From a virus: 47,843 bases of DNA. The stretch is from the IMG/VR virus record IMGVR_UViG_3300025896_001214, positions 1 to 47,843 of that record. One strand, 5' to 3'. Made by a program: the position numbers and the translations under genes. The number at the start of each line of letters is the position of its first letter. Position 1 is the first letter of the stretch. The notes under the pieces are model-generated. The model saw only the letters and a program-made list of their open reading frames with translations. It was not told where the DNA came from and made no database searches. Shown here one piece after another: positions 7,328-15,769 of the stretch.

Positions 7328-7673
7328 TTTCACCATCCTCCGAAACTTCAATCCAAATTTTACGATCTGTGTACTTTGATGAGATTTCCTTATGCAGGTC
7401 ATCGGCCATCATTTCGCAGGACTTATAATCCAATTCTAACGTGCCCTTGTTGTAAAGGTTTTCGAGCCAACGCTTGAACTGAATAAACTCAACATCTCTG
7501 TCATCATGGAAGACTTCGAGATACACTTTAAAGTGAAACATGTGTCGATGAGGATATTGTAAGAAACTTACATCATACTCATCGCCGCTTGCTAATTTGG
7601 GATCATGCCCTGCGGCAGGATACCTATGAATACCTTCCTTGCGAAAAGTAACCCAAATCATGTCTTGTGACAT
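7302..7673 (-). CDS. QueD/6-pyruvoyl-tetrahydropterin synthase-like protein
   Basis: 123 aa with the order of elements expected for the T-fold QueD/PTPS family. These are an N-terminal His (GIHRYPAA, ~16), a histidine cluster PHRHMFHFKVYLEV (~41-54) in place of HGH, VEFIQFKRWLENLY (like the 'viDF..lk' strand-helix), YKSCEMMADDLHKEI (like 'PTxE.lA..I') and IWIEVSEDGENG. The canonical C-x3-HGH catalytic Cys is not evident, so activity may differ from 6-carboxytetrahydropterin synthase. Together with folE and the TGT-like gene it fits a 7-deazaguanine pathway, but the family assignment is by pattern only. Confidence 0.6.
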   Translation of the reverse strand: MSQDMIWVTFRKEGIHRYPAAGHDPKLASGDEYDVSFLQYPHRHMFHFKVYLEVFHDDRDVEFIQFKRWLENLYNKGTLELDYKSCEMMADDLHKEISSKYTDRKIWIEVSEDGENGCIKQYA

Positions 7674-7681
7674 GTTACTCC

Positions 7682-7879
7682 TTAGTCAATGTAGTTGTTA
7701 GCTTTTAAATAAACCCACATCTTCCAGTCAATAGCCTGGAGATGCTTTAGTACTGCATCCAACTTTACATTAAGTTCTTCAACAGTAACAGCTGGCGCTT
7801 CCGCTTCAGCTACTTTACCTGGGACTGGTTTCTTAGTTGGCTTATTAAAATTACCAACTTTAACTTCTTCTTCGCTCAT
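7682..7879 (-). CDS. Small Ala/Glu-rich protein, unknown
   Basis: 65 aa. The N-terminal half is flexible and rich in Lys, Pro, Glu and Ala (KPTKKPVPGKVAEAEAPA). The C-terminal half is a predicted amphipathic helix (VEELNVKLDAVLKHLQAIDWKMWVYLKANNYID), possibly a dimerisation or docking helix. No known family. It lies 8 nt from its downstream neighbour within the clamp-TGT operon. Confidence 0.65.
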   Translation of the reverse strand: MSEEEVKVGNFNKPTKKPVPGKVAEAEAPAVTVEELNVKLDAVLKHLQAIDWKMWVYLKANNYID

Positions 7880-7888
7880 AATATTTCC

Positions 7889-8407
7889 TTAGTTTACGGG
7901 GTTATCGCCTACATAGGCATGCCAAGGTGTAAATGTCTTTCTATCCAAAAGGTCATGTAAAGAATGACACCATACTCCAGGGTTCGTTGCATTAAAATCT
8001 TTGTCGTCAATCTTAATCGTTGTATTGTAGTTAAGCAGTTTAGTATATGGCAGTTTGACCGAAATCATTGGAATTACACGATTATCTTCACTTGCACGAC
8101 TTTCTAAGAAGCCCTCAACCTGCGCCGAAGTAAAGTCTACTGTAACATAGGCAACACCAGACTCTAGTACACCTTCAATCATGCTATCCCACTCTCGCCA
8201 TGCAACGTGGTCATCATTTTCTATCCCATGTAAACTCATATTGGCACCAATGTAAACGTGCTGTGACTTTGAGTTTAACACATTTGCCAGGATCATGTCA
8301 ACCGGTTGAATGCCAACTACAAACAAGGTTCGCATACCTTTGGCAGGCGAGTTTTCAACTTCCGTTCCTGTAAAGAAATCTGGTGCTACACGTTCAATTG
8401 TCATCAT
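7889..8407 (-). CDS. Conserved unknown protein paired with the TGT-like gene
   Basis: 172 aa (or 171 from a second ATG at 8404; AGGAG lies 4-7 nt upstream). Characteristic segments are GMRTLFVVGIQPVDMIL, HVYIGANMSLHGIEND, VAYVTVDFTS and TTIKIDDKDFNATNPGVW. The alternating strand/helix pattern suggests an alpha/beta fold, but no catalytic motif is recognised and there is no CxxxCxxC as in QueE. It overlaps the TGT-like gene and may be its partner; that is inference from position only. Confidence 0.7.
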   Translation of the reverse strand: MMTIERVAPDFFTGTEVENSPAKGMRTLFVVGIQPVDMILANVLNSKSQHVYIGANMSLHGIENDDHVAWREWDSMIEGVLESGVAYVTVDFTSAQVEGFLESRASEDNRVIPMISVKLPYTKLLNYNTTIKIDDKDFNATNPGVWCHSLHDLLDRKTFTPWHAYVGDNPVN

Positions 8408-9962
8408 CTAACTCCTGTTCAAGTGCTGTTAAGTTTTCGTCATCGAGGCTTGCCATGTCTTCTTCGTCTGGAACTTCTTCGGCAGTATCAAAAATGTCTT
8501 TGCTCTTTGCTTTACGTGCAGCTTCGACACCACCAAAACTAATTGAGTTAAGGAATGTTGTGTTATCAGAAATCATTTGGCGCCTGTCTGCCATAGATGT
8601 AGCAGGATCAAATAACACTTCTACAAAATTGTTAAAGTACAAAATGTCGTTTGGAAGGAATTCACTTAGATTAGCAGCCTTTTTGCCATATCCTGTTGCA
8701 TCCCGATAATCAACGTTGGGGTTACGTGCATACTCGATATCAGCTAGACGCAATGTTTCCTGCACTGCTTGAATATGGTTGTACACATTATGCGCCATGA
8801 TAAACAGGTAGGATAGAGTGTCCCAACTTGTTTTACCAACCTTGCCATTCTTATTAGGATCGTTTGGTCCAAGGTAGCAAATGTCACCTGCTACCAAGCG
8901 TTCCATAATAGGACCCTGATGTGGCATCTCCAACTGCGAACCCTTCATATCCTTGTTATCAACACTCTTACTCATAGAGTAAGTTAGCTTGTTTGGTGTA
9001 AAGTAGTTGTAATTGTAGCTTAATGCATAACCACCAGCCGCCACAAACGGACTGGCTGCATCAAAACTAACATTGATGTTTGGATTGTAATGCTTTTGCA
9101 ATTGGCGCTTGATAGAAGTCAAGTAACAGGCCCACTTCAATCGACCAATGCCTAGAAAGTGAATCCAATCTTTAGTAGCAATTAAATCATCTTCAATCAA
9201 GTCCAACATACGATGCAACACCGTTGGCATGTGCTTCATATTGATACCAGCAAACGCCCAACCTTCTAGTGTACGATCCTCGGTAAATCCCATTTCTTTT
9301 ACAGAACTTGGAATACTAAAGTGTTTGATTGTGTCATACCACAGCTTAGAGTTATCAGGTGTGCTACCGGAACAAACATTTAGGAACTTAGTAGCGCCAG
9401 GCACACGATGCTTCATAAAGTAATGAAGGTTGTGTACTGAAATGTCCAGTGTATCTTCAAACTTGGTCAGCCCAGTTCTTGCACTATACGGTGCTACTGC
9501 GGCAAACGCAGGAACGTCAAGTGTCATTGACCAATCAGAAGTGTGTTCAAGATAGCGCAAGATTTCCTCACGGAACTTGTCGCCAGCTGCACCTTTAATG
9601 TTTGCCCAATCCATTTTGATAACACCAGTTGCCAATTGGAAACCAGAGCTGTCGCCTACAATAATAGTCTTAGTACGATCGCGCTTGTGAATCATTGGCT
9701 CCTTATCATCACAACGTGTAAGATTGCGGTCAGCATGTCCTGCTGAGTACAATGCTACACCATAGTGATAGTAAGAGTTTTCTGGATCCAAGAAGTTAGT
9801 GCCAGCCATACCTTTTTCAAACTTAGCAGGTACACGACCTGGTGGTAGGAAGTTAGGATCGGCAGCAATCTTACCCAGCGTCTTAGTGTAGAAACCACTA
9901 ATGGCTGGCAAGTAGAAGGCGTAATTGCCTTCCATTGCTCTTTTAGTTAAATCAATGCTCAT
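8394..9962 (-). CDS. tRNA-guanine transglycosylase/DpdA-like protein
   Basis: 522 aa. TGT-family landmarks appear in order: TIIVGDSSGFQLATG (~100-113, catalytic-Asp region equivalent to DSGGFQ), WSMTLDVPAF (~144-153), FLNVCSGST, GWAFAGINM, WIHFLGIGRLKW and VSFDAASPF (~298-306, equivalent to the nucleophilic-Asp segment). A zinc-binding Cys cluster of bacterial TGT is not obvious. The tail is strongly acidic. Phage members of this superfamily (DpdA) exchange guanine in DNA for a 7-deazaguanine; tRNA as substrate cannot be excluded. It overlaps the sliding clamp gene by ATGA, which favours a role at the replication fork or on DNA. Confidence 0.78.
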   Translation of the reverse strand: MSIDLTKRAMEGNYAFYLPAISGFYTKTLGKIAADPNFLPPGRVPAKFEKGMAGTNFLDPENSYYHYGVALYSAGHADRNLTRCDDKEPMIHKRDRTKTIIVGDSSGFQLATGVIKMDWANIKGAAGDKFREEILRYLEHTSDWSMTLDVPAFAAVAPYSARTGLTKFEDTLDISVHNLHYFMKHRVPGATKFLNVCSGSTPDNSKLWYDTIKHFSIPSSVKEMGFTEDRTLEGWAFAGINMKHMPTVLHRMLDLIEDDLIATKDWIHFLGIGRLKWACYLTSIKRQLQKHYNPNINVSFDAASPFVAAGGYALSYNYNYFTPNKLTYSMSKSVDNKDMKGSQLEMPHQGPIMERLVAGDICYLGPNDPNKNGKVGKTSWDTLSYLFIMAHNVYNHIQAVQETLRLADIEYARNPNVDYRDATGYGKKAANLSEFLPNDILYFNNFVEVLFDPATSMADRRQMISDNTTFLNSISFGGVEAARKAKSKDIFDTAEEVPDEEDMASLDDENLTALEQELDDDN

Positions 9963-10678
9963 TGCTGTGCAATTACTAGATATTCGTATGCAATAACGCC
10001 ACTATCAAATTCGATCTTGGCAACTTTTTCTGAGATACTGATAATCGGAGTACCTTGGCTTGCTGTTTTAAGAGCTAACAACAAACTCTGGATTGGCAAC
10101 GTCACTGGACGCTTCAATGTTTGTGTAGTGTCTGCAAATACAAACTTACCACTATGGCCGCCACCTGCTGAACCACCAAACGTAAAGATCAACTTACCAT
10201 TGTCTGTGGTAGCTACCAAGTTAGGATCAATACTAGCATACAAACTTGCACGTTGGCTTAGTTCGCTAATCTTAGTAGCGGCTGGCTTGACTACCACATC
10301 CCATGTAGTACCCTTGAATGAACGTGTCTTTGTTTTCATTAAGTTAGTCGGAGTCAGACGATATTCATCTTTGTTCCCGTCAACACCACTGAATGCTAAA
10401 CGATCAATTTCGCTCTTGGCATTTGTGCCTGTTGCTACCTTGCTATCCTCTGAACGATATAAACCGCTTAGACCCACCAGGAAGCCCAAGTTAAGCATAC
10501 CAAACGCATCTGGCAACTCACTTACTTTGTCTTTGCTGGTAGCAAGAACAGTAATAGTAGAATCTTCGGGGTACGCCGTGAACTTAGTAGTGTCAGTGTC
10601 CTGTTCAACTAGGATCTCGTCAAAGGTTCCCAGACTTGCGATGTTTTTTGCTACATCAAGCACGATATCTTTTAGCAT
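9959..10678 (-). CDS. 45: Sliding clamp, T4 gp45-like
   Basis: 239 aa, close to the 228 aa of T4 gp45. The pattern of long amphipathic strands with an early acidic region, LKRPVTLPIQSLLLALKTA in the second domain and the C-terminal VIAYEYLVIAQ strand fits the two-domain clamp subunit that trimerises around DNA. The identification also rests on position between a DNA polymerase B and its own strong promoter. It would tether DNA polymerase and, in T4-like phages, activates late transcription. A GGAG lies 7 nt before the ATG. Confidence 0.7.
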   Translation of the reverse strand: MLKDIVLDVAKNIASLGTFDEILVEQDTDTTKFTAYPEDSTITVLATSKDKVSELPDAFGMLNLGFLVGLSGLYRSEDSKVATGTNAKSEIDRLAFSGVDGNKDEYRLTPTNLMKTKTRSFKGTTWDVVVKPAATKISELSQRASLYASIDPNLVATTDNGKLIFTFGGSAGGGHSGKFVFADTTQTLKRPVTLPIQSLLLALKTASQGTPIISISEKVAKIEFDSGVIAYEYLVIAQQ

Positions 10679-10701
10679 TGCTATTCTCCAGTTATGTTAC
10701 A

Positions 10702-10730
10702 ATTATAGTTTAAAAAGTTTGTAAAGTCAA
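10702..10730 (-). promoter_or_regulatory. Strong sigma70-like promoter for the clamp operon
   Basis: Minus strand -35 TTGACT (10725-10730), 17-nt spacer, -10 TATAAT (10702-10707) in the 57-nt gap between the polymerase stop and the clamp start. Confidence 0.85.
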
Positions 10731-10735
10731 GTGAT

Positions 10736-13384
10736 TTAGGAGAACAAGTCATCCACAAATCCCCTATCTTTACTTAGATTTAGGTCCCAGTTAAGTACAC
10801 CCAAAAGGTTCTCAATCTTAGAGTCAATGATCTTTTCTTCCATTGCTCCATGATCAAATGGTAGAGCCTTGAACCAGTCTGGCAGGTTCATCTCATCAAT
10901 TGGATAAGCAATTGAATTGATCTGTAAAGGATTATTCTTTAGCTTGCATACAATAGCTTTCTGTCCATCAGTGATGTCCATACTACGTCTATCGCTGTAG
11001 GCTTCTTTGATACGGTTCCAGTTGATAGATGCCATTGCATGGCCCACACCACACTTGCCTGTTTTCTTATAAACATCGGTGTGCTTGGTCAAGTTATTGA
11101 CACGTTTAGGTGTACCCTTTTCCCAACCTGGTCGGCTCTTAAATTCCTCACGGAACTCTTTTACACGAGCCATAACCGTTTCCATAGATGCACCTTCCAA
11201 TGTCATTGTAAGTGCTTCTTCTAAGAACCGTTGCATAAACTCTGGAGTATCTGCTCGCTTCATGTCCAAGCCCATGGCTTTGAGTTCGCCTTTGGACCCA
11301 TCCTTGTCTTTACGCTTGCCTTCCTTATCAACAATAAGAACAGCATAACGCTTCTTGGTCATAAAGATACCTTTACTAGCAACCAATTCTCGACCTGCTT
11401 TGATAATCTCACCTTGACTAGCAGGAGCATTGAATGCAGTGTTCATGAATACCGGGAACGTATCATTGACCTGATCAGAGATTGCATCATACAACTCGAT
11501 GATCTTGTCAGTACTCCAATCAATCTCTCCCGATTCAATTTGATCTTTAAAGATGGGCACTGCACTAAAGTAAACAGAGTCAGTGTCACCATAGATAATA
11601 GCCTTGCCCATGTGATCCTTCTCACCTGTCAAACAATCATTTACACTTGCGGCCATGTGCCTTGCTACAAGCCGTCCGCATAGTGTAGTACTCTGTCCAA
11701 GTCGTTGATCAAAGAACCTTGAACCTGCGTTCAACAACGCACCGTAAGCACTGTTCAAGTTAATCTTCTTAACCAGCTGTCGCTTGTCCCAGAAGTCGTA
11801 CATGTCTGTGCCGTACGCTTCTTTGGCCTTGGCTTGCAATACTTTACGTTCTGCATACCAGCGTTCCAACAACCCTGGAATAACTCCTCTTGTATCGTAT
11901 TTAAAGATTGTACCATTGCCACTAATCATCAAGGGTTGACCACCGTGGAACACATAGTCGTACACTTGTGCCGAACTCATCGATGTGCTGGTACCATCAG
12001 CCCAGTCAATATGTTCTGTTTGCCCAATGTCACGTGCCATTACTGACTCGTATTCAAAGCAAGCAAACTTGCCCTCCCAAAAATCAGCAATGCCCTTGCC
12101 GCTGGCAATGAACTCGTCAATGCCTGCAAGTGTTCGACTCTGGCGAACCTGACCAACAATTGTTTCGGGACTCATGTTCAACGCACGAATCAACGATGGA
12201 TACAGCGAGTTAATGTCCATGCTGCCAATCCACTCATGCATGCCTGCTTTGGGCACAGCAACATACGCACCAGCCGCGGCATTGTCCTTGGCATCTTCAC
12301 TGCGTCTTGGACGATCTGGAACTACCATACCAAGTCTATGGGCTTCATTGATAACAGCCTGATCAGTAACTGCTACTGCACCTAGTGTAGCACGAAGTCC
12401 TACAGTGTTTGCATGGCTAATCAGATTGGTAAGCTCAATGAACTTCAGCTTGTCATCTAGTTTCTTCAACAACAGTACGTCTTGTTTGTTGTAGGCAATG
12501 AACTTTTCAAAGTCATTGTTGTACAACTGATCTAAGGTACCTTCATAGTGAATTTTGTTTTCACCAAGTTCAATCTCACCAACATAGTCTAGCCGATAAC
12601 TTGGCAACTCGTGATAGTTGTACTTGCGATACAGTTCAAGATAGTCCAGGTGAACACGACCAACTGGATCATATGTTTCCAGAGTCTTGCCATACTTTTC
12701 ATATTCGCGTCGTTTGGGATACTGATCCCACAAGCAGATCCGGCGTGTTTGCTCTTTGCCTAGCACTCGTGTAATACGATTGGTAGTGTATGGAATATCA
12801 AAGCCTTCTGAGTTCCAACCGCTTAGGACATCAGCATCTTCAATCAGCTCTAGCCACATGTCCAGCATTTGCTTTTCATTTTCACACAGGATTGTGTTTT
12901 CAAATTTAGCACAGATTTCTTTTGCAACTTGCTCGCTCATGGCTTCTGGCTTCAAGCACAGTGTGATGTTGACATCCATCCACATTAGATATGTGCTGAT
13001 AGCAGTGATGTAGTTGAACGGATCACTTGGTGGCGCAAAGCCTTTTACTTTGTCGTAAGAGACTTCAATGTCGAAAAACGCCACATTAAGATTGGGAGCG
13101 TCCTGGCCGCCATACTGTTCTTCCAAACAACGATTCAGTGGGCGATAATCACTTTCGCATAATTTCTTATTGCTATGAATTCTGCGTTCTTTATCAAAGG
13201 CTGTAGCGTTACCAAGGATGACTCGGCTAACACGGTCACCAGCAATGTTAGTAAACTTGCCTTGTTTGTCAGGATAGTACAGCACATACTTTGCAGGATA
13301 CTCTTTGAGAACCCTTTTACCATCTACACGTTCTACAACGTGGACGATCTCTTTCTTCTTGTCAATATAAGCATCAATGAACAT
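10736..13384 (-). CDS. 43: Family B DNA polymerase, T4 gp43-like
   Basis: 882 aa, the size of T4 gp43 (898). Exonuclease motifs: AFFDIEVSYD (Asp105/Glu107), SGWNSEGFDIPY and YNKQDVLLLKKLD. Polymerase motifs: MDINSLYPSLIRALN (motif A), KKINLNSAYGALLN (motif B), IYGDTDSVYF (motif C) and KKRYAVLIVDKEG. All metal-binding aspartates are present, so both synthesis and proofreading should be active. The extreme C-terminus (LSKDRGFVDDLFS) looks like a clamp-binding peptide, as in gp43. This is the replicative polymerase. It is transcribed with the two small genes upstream. Confidence 0.98.
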   Translation of the reverse strand: MFIDAYIDKKKEIVHVVERVDGKRVLKEYPAKYVLYYPDKQGKFTNIAGDRVSRVILGNATAFDKERRIHSNKKLCESDYRPLNRCLEEQYGGQDAPNLNVAFFDIEVSYDKVKGFAPPSDPFNYITAISTYLMWMDVNITLCLKPEAMSEQVAKEICAKFENTILCENEKQMLDMWLELIEDADVLSGWNSEGFDIPYTTNRITRVLGKEQTRRICLWDQYPKRREYEKYGKTLETYDPVGRVHLDYLELYRKYNYHELPSYRLDYVGEIELGENKIHYEGTLDQLYNNDFEKFIAYNKQDVLLLKKLDDKLKFIELTNLISHANTVGLRATLGAVAVTDQAVINEAHRLGMVVPDRPRRSEDAKDNAAAGAYVAVPKAGMHEWIGSMDINSLYPSLIRALNMSPETIVGQVRQSRTLAGIDEFIASGKGIADFWEGKFACFEYESVMARDIGQTEHIDWADGTSTSMSSAQVYDYVFHGGQPLMISGNGTIFKYDTRGVIPGLLERWYAERKVLQAKAKEAYGTDMYDFWDKRQLVKKINLNSAYGALLNAGSRFFDQRLGQSTTLCGRLVARHMAASVNDCLTGEKDHMGKAIIYGDTDSVYFSAVPIFKDQIESGEIDWSTDKIIELYDAISDQVNDTFPVFMNTAFNAPASQGEIIKAGRELVASKGIFMTKKRYAVLIVDKEGKRKDKDGSKGELKAMGLDMKRADTPEFMQRFLEEALTMTLEGASMETVMARVKEFREEFKSRPGWEKGTPKRVNNLTKHTDVYKKTGKCGVGHAMASINWNRIKEAYSDRRSMDITDGQKAIVCKLKNNPLQINSIAYPIDEMNLPDWFKALPFDHGAMEEKIIDSKIENLLGVLNWDLNLSKDRGFVDDLFS

Positions 13385-13401
13385 GTATTATGTATTTCTC
13401 T

Positions 13402-13797
13402 TTAGTAGAAGTATTTTGCCAAGGCTTCAGTTAACTTTTCGTCATCAACTTCTAATTCAAGTTCTTTGAGTGTGTTCTTAAACACAGTTTCCAAATCTTC
13501 AAATCGGTAAATGCTATTGTGTAGGCCCAAGAAGCCAGCGCATTGAGCAGCCGCATACGATTCTGGCCCCCAACCGAAAGTTTCATATAGGATACCGCGG
13601 TAGCTACGATTCTCGTCCAACTCGCCTTTGCTTAGTTTTTCAACAATGGAACAGAACGCCCATAACTGTTCTTCTGGCTCAAGTCCAGAGTAGTAGGAAT
13701 TGGCCATTTGCTGGTACTCATCCATGGCCTTAGCAAAGGCATTGCCAGTCTCGTGTAATGCATCCATTACTTCTTGTTTTTTAATTTCATCAGTCAT
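13402..13797 (-). CDS. Conserved small protein, unknown
   Basis: 131 aa, acidic, predicted mainly helical: NAFAKAMDEYQQMANSYYSGL, EEQLWAFCSIVEKLSKGEL, then a Gly/Trp-rich SYRGILYETFGWGPESYAAAQCAGFLGLHN and a helical tail. No domain recognised. It sits 17 nt before the polymerase gene and overlaps the upstream gene by ATGA, so it is co-expressed with replication. Confidence 0.7.
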   Translation of the reverse strand: MTDEIKKQEVMDALHETGNAFAKAMDEYQQMANSYYSGLEPEEQLWAFCSIVEKLSKGELDENRSYRGILYETFGWGPESYAAAQCAGFLGLHNSIYRFEDLETVFKNTLKELELEVDDEKLTEALAKYFY

Positions 13798-14069
13798 TCT
13801 TCTTCTCCAAAGAAATGTTCTCTAATTGCTACATAACTATCAACACCACACTGAACATAACCATCCCAATGCGTGTCCTTCATCATTTCGGTATCTTCCA
13901 GCACAGGCTTGTATTGTTCTTCAACCTGCCGCATACATTCCTGCACAATCAACTGGGCGAACTTTTCTGCAAATGCATTGAGTTCAGCATTGTATGATAT
14001 CTGTCGATTGATATCTTCCTCGGCCATAAATTTAGCCTGTTCGGCAAGTTGTTTAATTCGTTCAGTCAT
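13794..14069 (-). CDS. Conserved small helical protein, unknown
   Basis: 91 aa. The N-terminus MTERIKQLAEQAKFM is followed by AFAEKFAQLIVQECMRQVEEQY and ends DGYVQCGVDSYVAIREHFFGEEE. Proteins with this 'ERI.eLAeqA...FA.LIv.EC' pattern are common in T4-like phages, but the function is unknown. The ATG is only 5 nt beyond the -10 of a consensus promoter and there is no Shine-Dalgarno sequence, so the transcript may be leaderless. Confidence 0.75.
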   Translation of the reverse strand: MTERIKQLAEQAKFMAEEDINRQISYNAELNAFAEKFAQLIVQECMRQVEEQYKPVLEDTEMMKDTHWDGYVQCGVDSYVAIREHFFGEEE

Positions 14070-14074
14070 ATAAT

Positions 14075-14103
14075 ATTATAGCATCATTGTTTAAGTTTGT
14101 CAA
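14075..14103 (-). promoter_or_regulatory. Consensus sigma70 promoter for the polymerase operon
   Basis: Minus strand -35 TTGACA (14098-14103) and -10 TATAAT (14075-14080), both perfect hexamers, spaced 17 nt, with TGC before the -10. The -35 is inside the end of the preceding small gene. Confidence 0.9.
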
Positions 14104-14305
14104 GCATTTCGGCTTCGGCATGTTCCCGCCATTCTTTAAGCCATGAACTATTATCACATTCCCTTACATGGGCCATAACCCTCTTTCGGCCTGCCCCTTC
14201 CATTGCTTCTCCAATGAAGAAATGCATGACCACATGTCCATGGTGCATGATTTCAACAATCATCGCATCGTGTTTGGCAGTGCGCCAACTAAATTCTTCG
14301 TACAT
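14084..14305 (-). CDS. Small His-rich protein, unknown
   Basis: 73 aa: MYEEFSWRTAKHDAMIVEIMHHGHVVMHFF, then EGAGRKRVMAHVRECDNSSWLKEW and a helical tail. Several His/Met residues are clustered, but no metal motif is clear. The upstream gene's TGG-AGT codons provide a GGAG 5 nt before this ATG. It lacks the LTW ending of its neighbours and closes the array operon. Confidence 0.65.
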   Translation of the reverse strand: MYEEFSWRTAKHDAMIVEIMHHGHVVMHFFIGEAMEGAGRKRVMAHVRECDNSSWLKEWREHAEAEMLDKLKQ

Positions 14306-14306
14306 A

Positions 14307-14582
14307 TTAACTCCATGTTAGTTTTATCAATACCAATAGTTCTTGGTGAACATCAAACATCATTTGTCTAGGCTCATGAAACGTATATCGGTCTGGTTGT
14401 ATATAAGGATGCTCATACCATTGGTCCCGAAGTTGCGCCCTGCACCAAACTGATAATTCCCCACTACATTTTATTGTATACCACATTGTTCCGTCTACTG
14501 TAGCCTGGTCGTATACAATAAAATGCGGGGCATCGGGCTGCATTATATTCCATTGCTGTTGAATCGCAGTCTTTACAATCAT
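14307..14582 (-). CDS. LTW-family small protein
   Basis: 91 aa ending FDVHQELLVLIKLTWS. The block VDGTMWYTIKCSGELSVWCRAQ...WYEHPYI is clearly related to the C-terminal half of the 16247 protein (VDGVPWYTVSCRKEVSMWIRENG...WYSHID), and both end with MFD..QE....KLxW. This is direct evidence of paralogy inside the array. Function unknown. The start overlaps the membrane-protein stop by ATGA. Confidence 0.72.
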   Translation of the reverse strand: MIVKTAIQQQWNIMQPDAPHFIVYDQATVDGTMWYTIKCSGELSVWCRAQLRDQWYEHPYIQPDRYTFHEPRQMMFDVHQELLVLIKLTWS

Positions 14583-14944
14583 ACGGTCACAAGTGCAACA
14601 AGCCCAACATAAGTTAAGGAGTGCAGGAATTGATCAAGTCCAAGTAAGATCCAAAATTCTTCGTGCGTGTCAGCTTTCCAACCATACTTTGCATTGAGAT
14701 TCATTTTGGCCCAATCAATATGATAGTGGACAAACATATCAATAATGCCCAAGTAGATAGCTGCCATCGGTGCATACCAATAAAAACAAAGTAATGTGCC
14801 GATACCATGTAGCCCTGCATGAAGCACACCGCCCGGGTGGCCATACGTGCCTTTGTTCATCCATTGGTATGGCTTTTGCATTGGAAAGTCAATAATAAAG
14901 TGCTTGGTAAAAAGCAGGCTTATTAAGATAAGTGTTTCGTTCAT
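14579..14944 (-). CDS. DUF3307-like membrane protein
   Basis: 121 aa from MNETLILISLLFTKHFIIDF, with a GGAG 6 nt upstream, favoured over an ATG four codons earlier. Features include HFIIDFPMQKPYQWMNKGTYG and HAGLHGIGTLLCFYWY with conserved His, and three to four predicted transmembrane helices including a C-terminal one (FLHSLTYVGLVALVTV). This is the pattern of DUF3307 proteins, found in bacteria and phages; their function is unknown. Confidence 0.75.
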   Translation of the reverse strand: MNETLILISLLFTKHFIIDFPMQKPYQWMNKGTYGHPGGVLHAGLHGIGTLLCFYWYAPMAAIYLGIIDMFVHYHIDWAKMNLNAKYGWKADTHEEFWILLGLDQFLHSLTYVGLVALVTV

Positions 14945-14946
14945 AT

Positions 14947-15324
14947 TCAGCTCCACATTAGTTTTGCAATTATAGCATACTCATGATGCTTTTTCCTAAT
15001 CTTTATTGTGAGTCTGTTATCCGAAGCATCTCGATTGGCCATGCCCCAGTTCCAATCCCAACCTTGTTGACCCACATGCTGTTCCATCCAAGGTCTATAG
15101 TGATCGTTTGGGTCGGCGCTGTCAACGTATTCAAATTCTGGACCATAACCACTCCAACCGTCTCTGTGGCTGGGCCCAACTTTAATCTGTCCTTTGGGCC
15201 ATGCTACATTGATAACAACTCCGGGCATGTATCGCCACCATAGCTTGTCCCTAAAGTTTAACCCGCACGGCAGATGAATGCCATTGGGTAAAGTATACAG
15301 ACCTTTTATTTCAAACCGACTCAT
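14947..15324 (-). CDS. LTW-family small protein, Trp-rich
   Basis: 125 aa, start at the ATG overlapping the upstream TGA (ATGA at 15321-15324). It ends KKHHEYAIIAKLMWS, a variant of the array C-terminus. The body is rich in Trp/Gly/Asp (WWRYMPGVVINVAW, GWSGYGPEFEYVD, GQQGWDWNWGMANRD), suggesting a beta-rich, possibly ligand-binding domain. No family recognised. Confidence 0.65.
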   Translation of the reverse strand: MSRFEIKGLYTLPNGIHLPCGLNFRDKLWWRYMPGVVINVAWPKGQIKVGPSHRDGWSGYGPEFEYVDSADPNDHYRPWMEQHVGQQGWDWNWGMANRDASDNRLTIKIRKKHHEYAIIAKLMWS

Positions 15325-15581
15325 ACGCACGATAATGCAAACATGGCCGCATCCTCATCACATTCAAACTCAATAAACTTTTCTCTAAGATAGCCGGGAC
15401 TATGATAGTATGGGTGCCGGCAGTTGTATTTGAGCCAACTATCCACCAAATGATCCTTATAACTGCGTTGATACATGGCCAGTAACTGATCTACTGTATC
15501 AGCATACTTGACTCTGTGCAATACAGGAACTTTGAACTGCGGCAGTGTGTCGGGCCAAGGATTGGTATAAGTTATAGTCAT
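15321..15581 (-). CDS. LTW-array protein, degenerate C-terminus
   Basis: 86 aa, start at 15581 overlapping the upstream stop (ATGA). It ends ECDEDAAMFALSCV: the acidic D-E-D-A-A-x-F approach to the motif is kept, but the terminal K-L-x-W is replaced by A-L-S-C-V. N-terminus MTITYTNPWPDTLPQFK. Function unknown. Confidence 0.62.
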   Translation of the reverse strand: MTITYTNPWPDTLPQFKVPVLHRVKYADTVDQLLAMYQRSYKDHLVDSWLKYNCRHPYYHSPGYLREKFIEFECDEDAAMFALSCV

Positions 15582-15769
15582 GCACCCCACCTCAATTTAA
15601 AATATGCAGCATCTTCTACGTTATAAAAAAAATAATCAATCTTAGTATGATCATATGTGTTATAACCATCCTGATGCAGATCATTGGTGATATAACTGGG
15701 ACAATGTTCTTTGGCCCAGCTCAGGGGCTTCCAAAACGGAGAGTACGGCAATGTAACTACTGTACTCAT
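15578..15769 (-). CDS. LTW-array protein
   Basis: 63 aa ending FYNVEDAAYFKLRWGA, a model case of the array C-terminus. The last codons (AGG TGG GGT GCA TGA) contain a purine-rich AGGTGGGG directly before the next gene's ATG. N-terminal half MSTVVTLPYSPFWKPLSWAK is aromatic rich. An alternative ATG lies two codons upstream. Confidence 0.62.
   Translation of the reverse strand: MSTVVTLPYSPFWKPLSWAKEHCPSYITNDLHQDGYNTYDHTKIDYFFYNVEDAAYFKLRWGA

Noticed and set aside
7889-8407. Assigning the 172-aa protein as QueE
   Set aside because: QueE requires a C-x3-C-x2-C radical SAM motif, which is absent.
10017-10724. Long plus-strand open frame (235 codons) opposite the clamp gene
   Set aside because: It is antisense to a gene with clear family features, has no promoter or ribosome-binding site of its own, and reads as a shadow of the clamp's codon bias.
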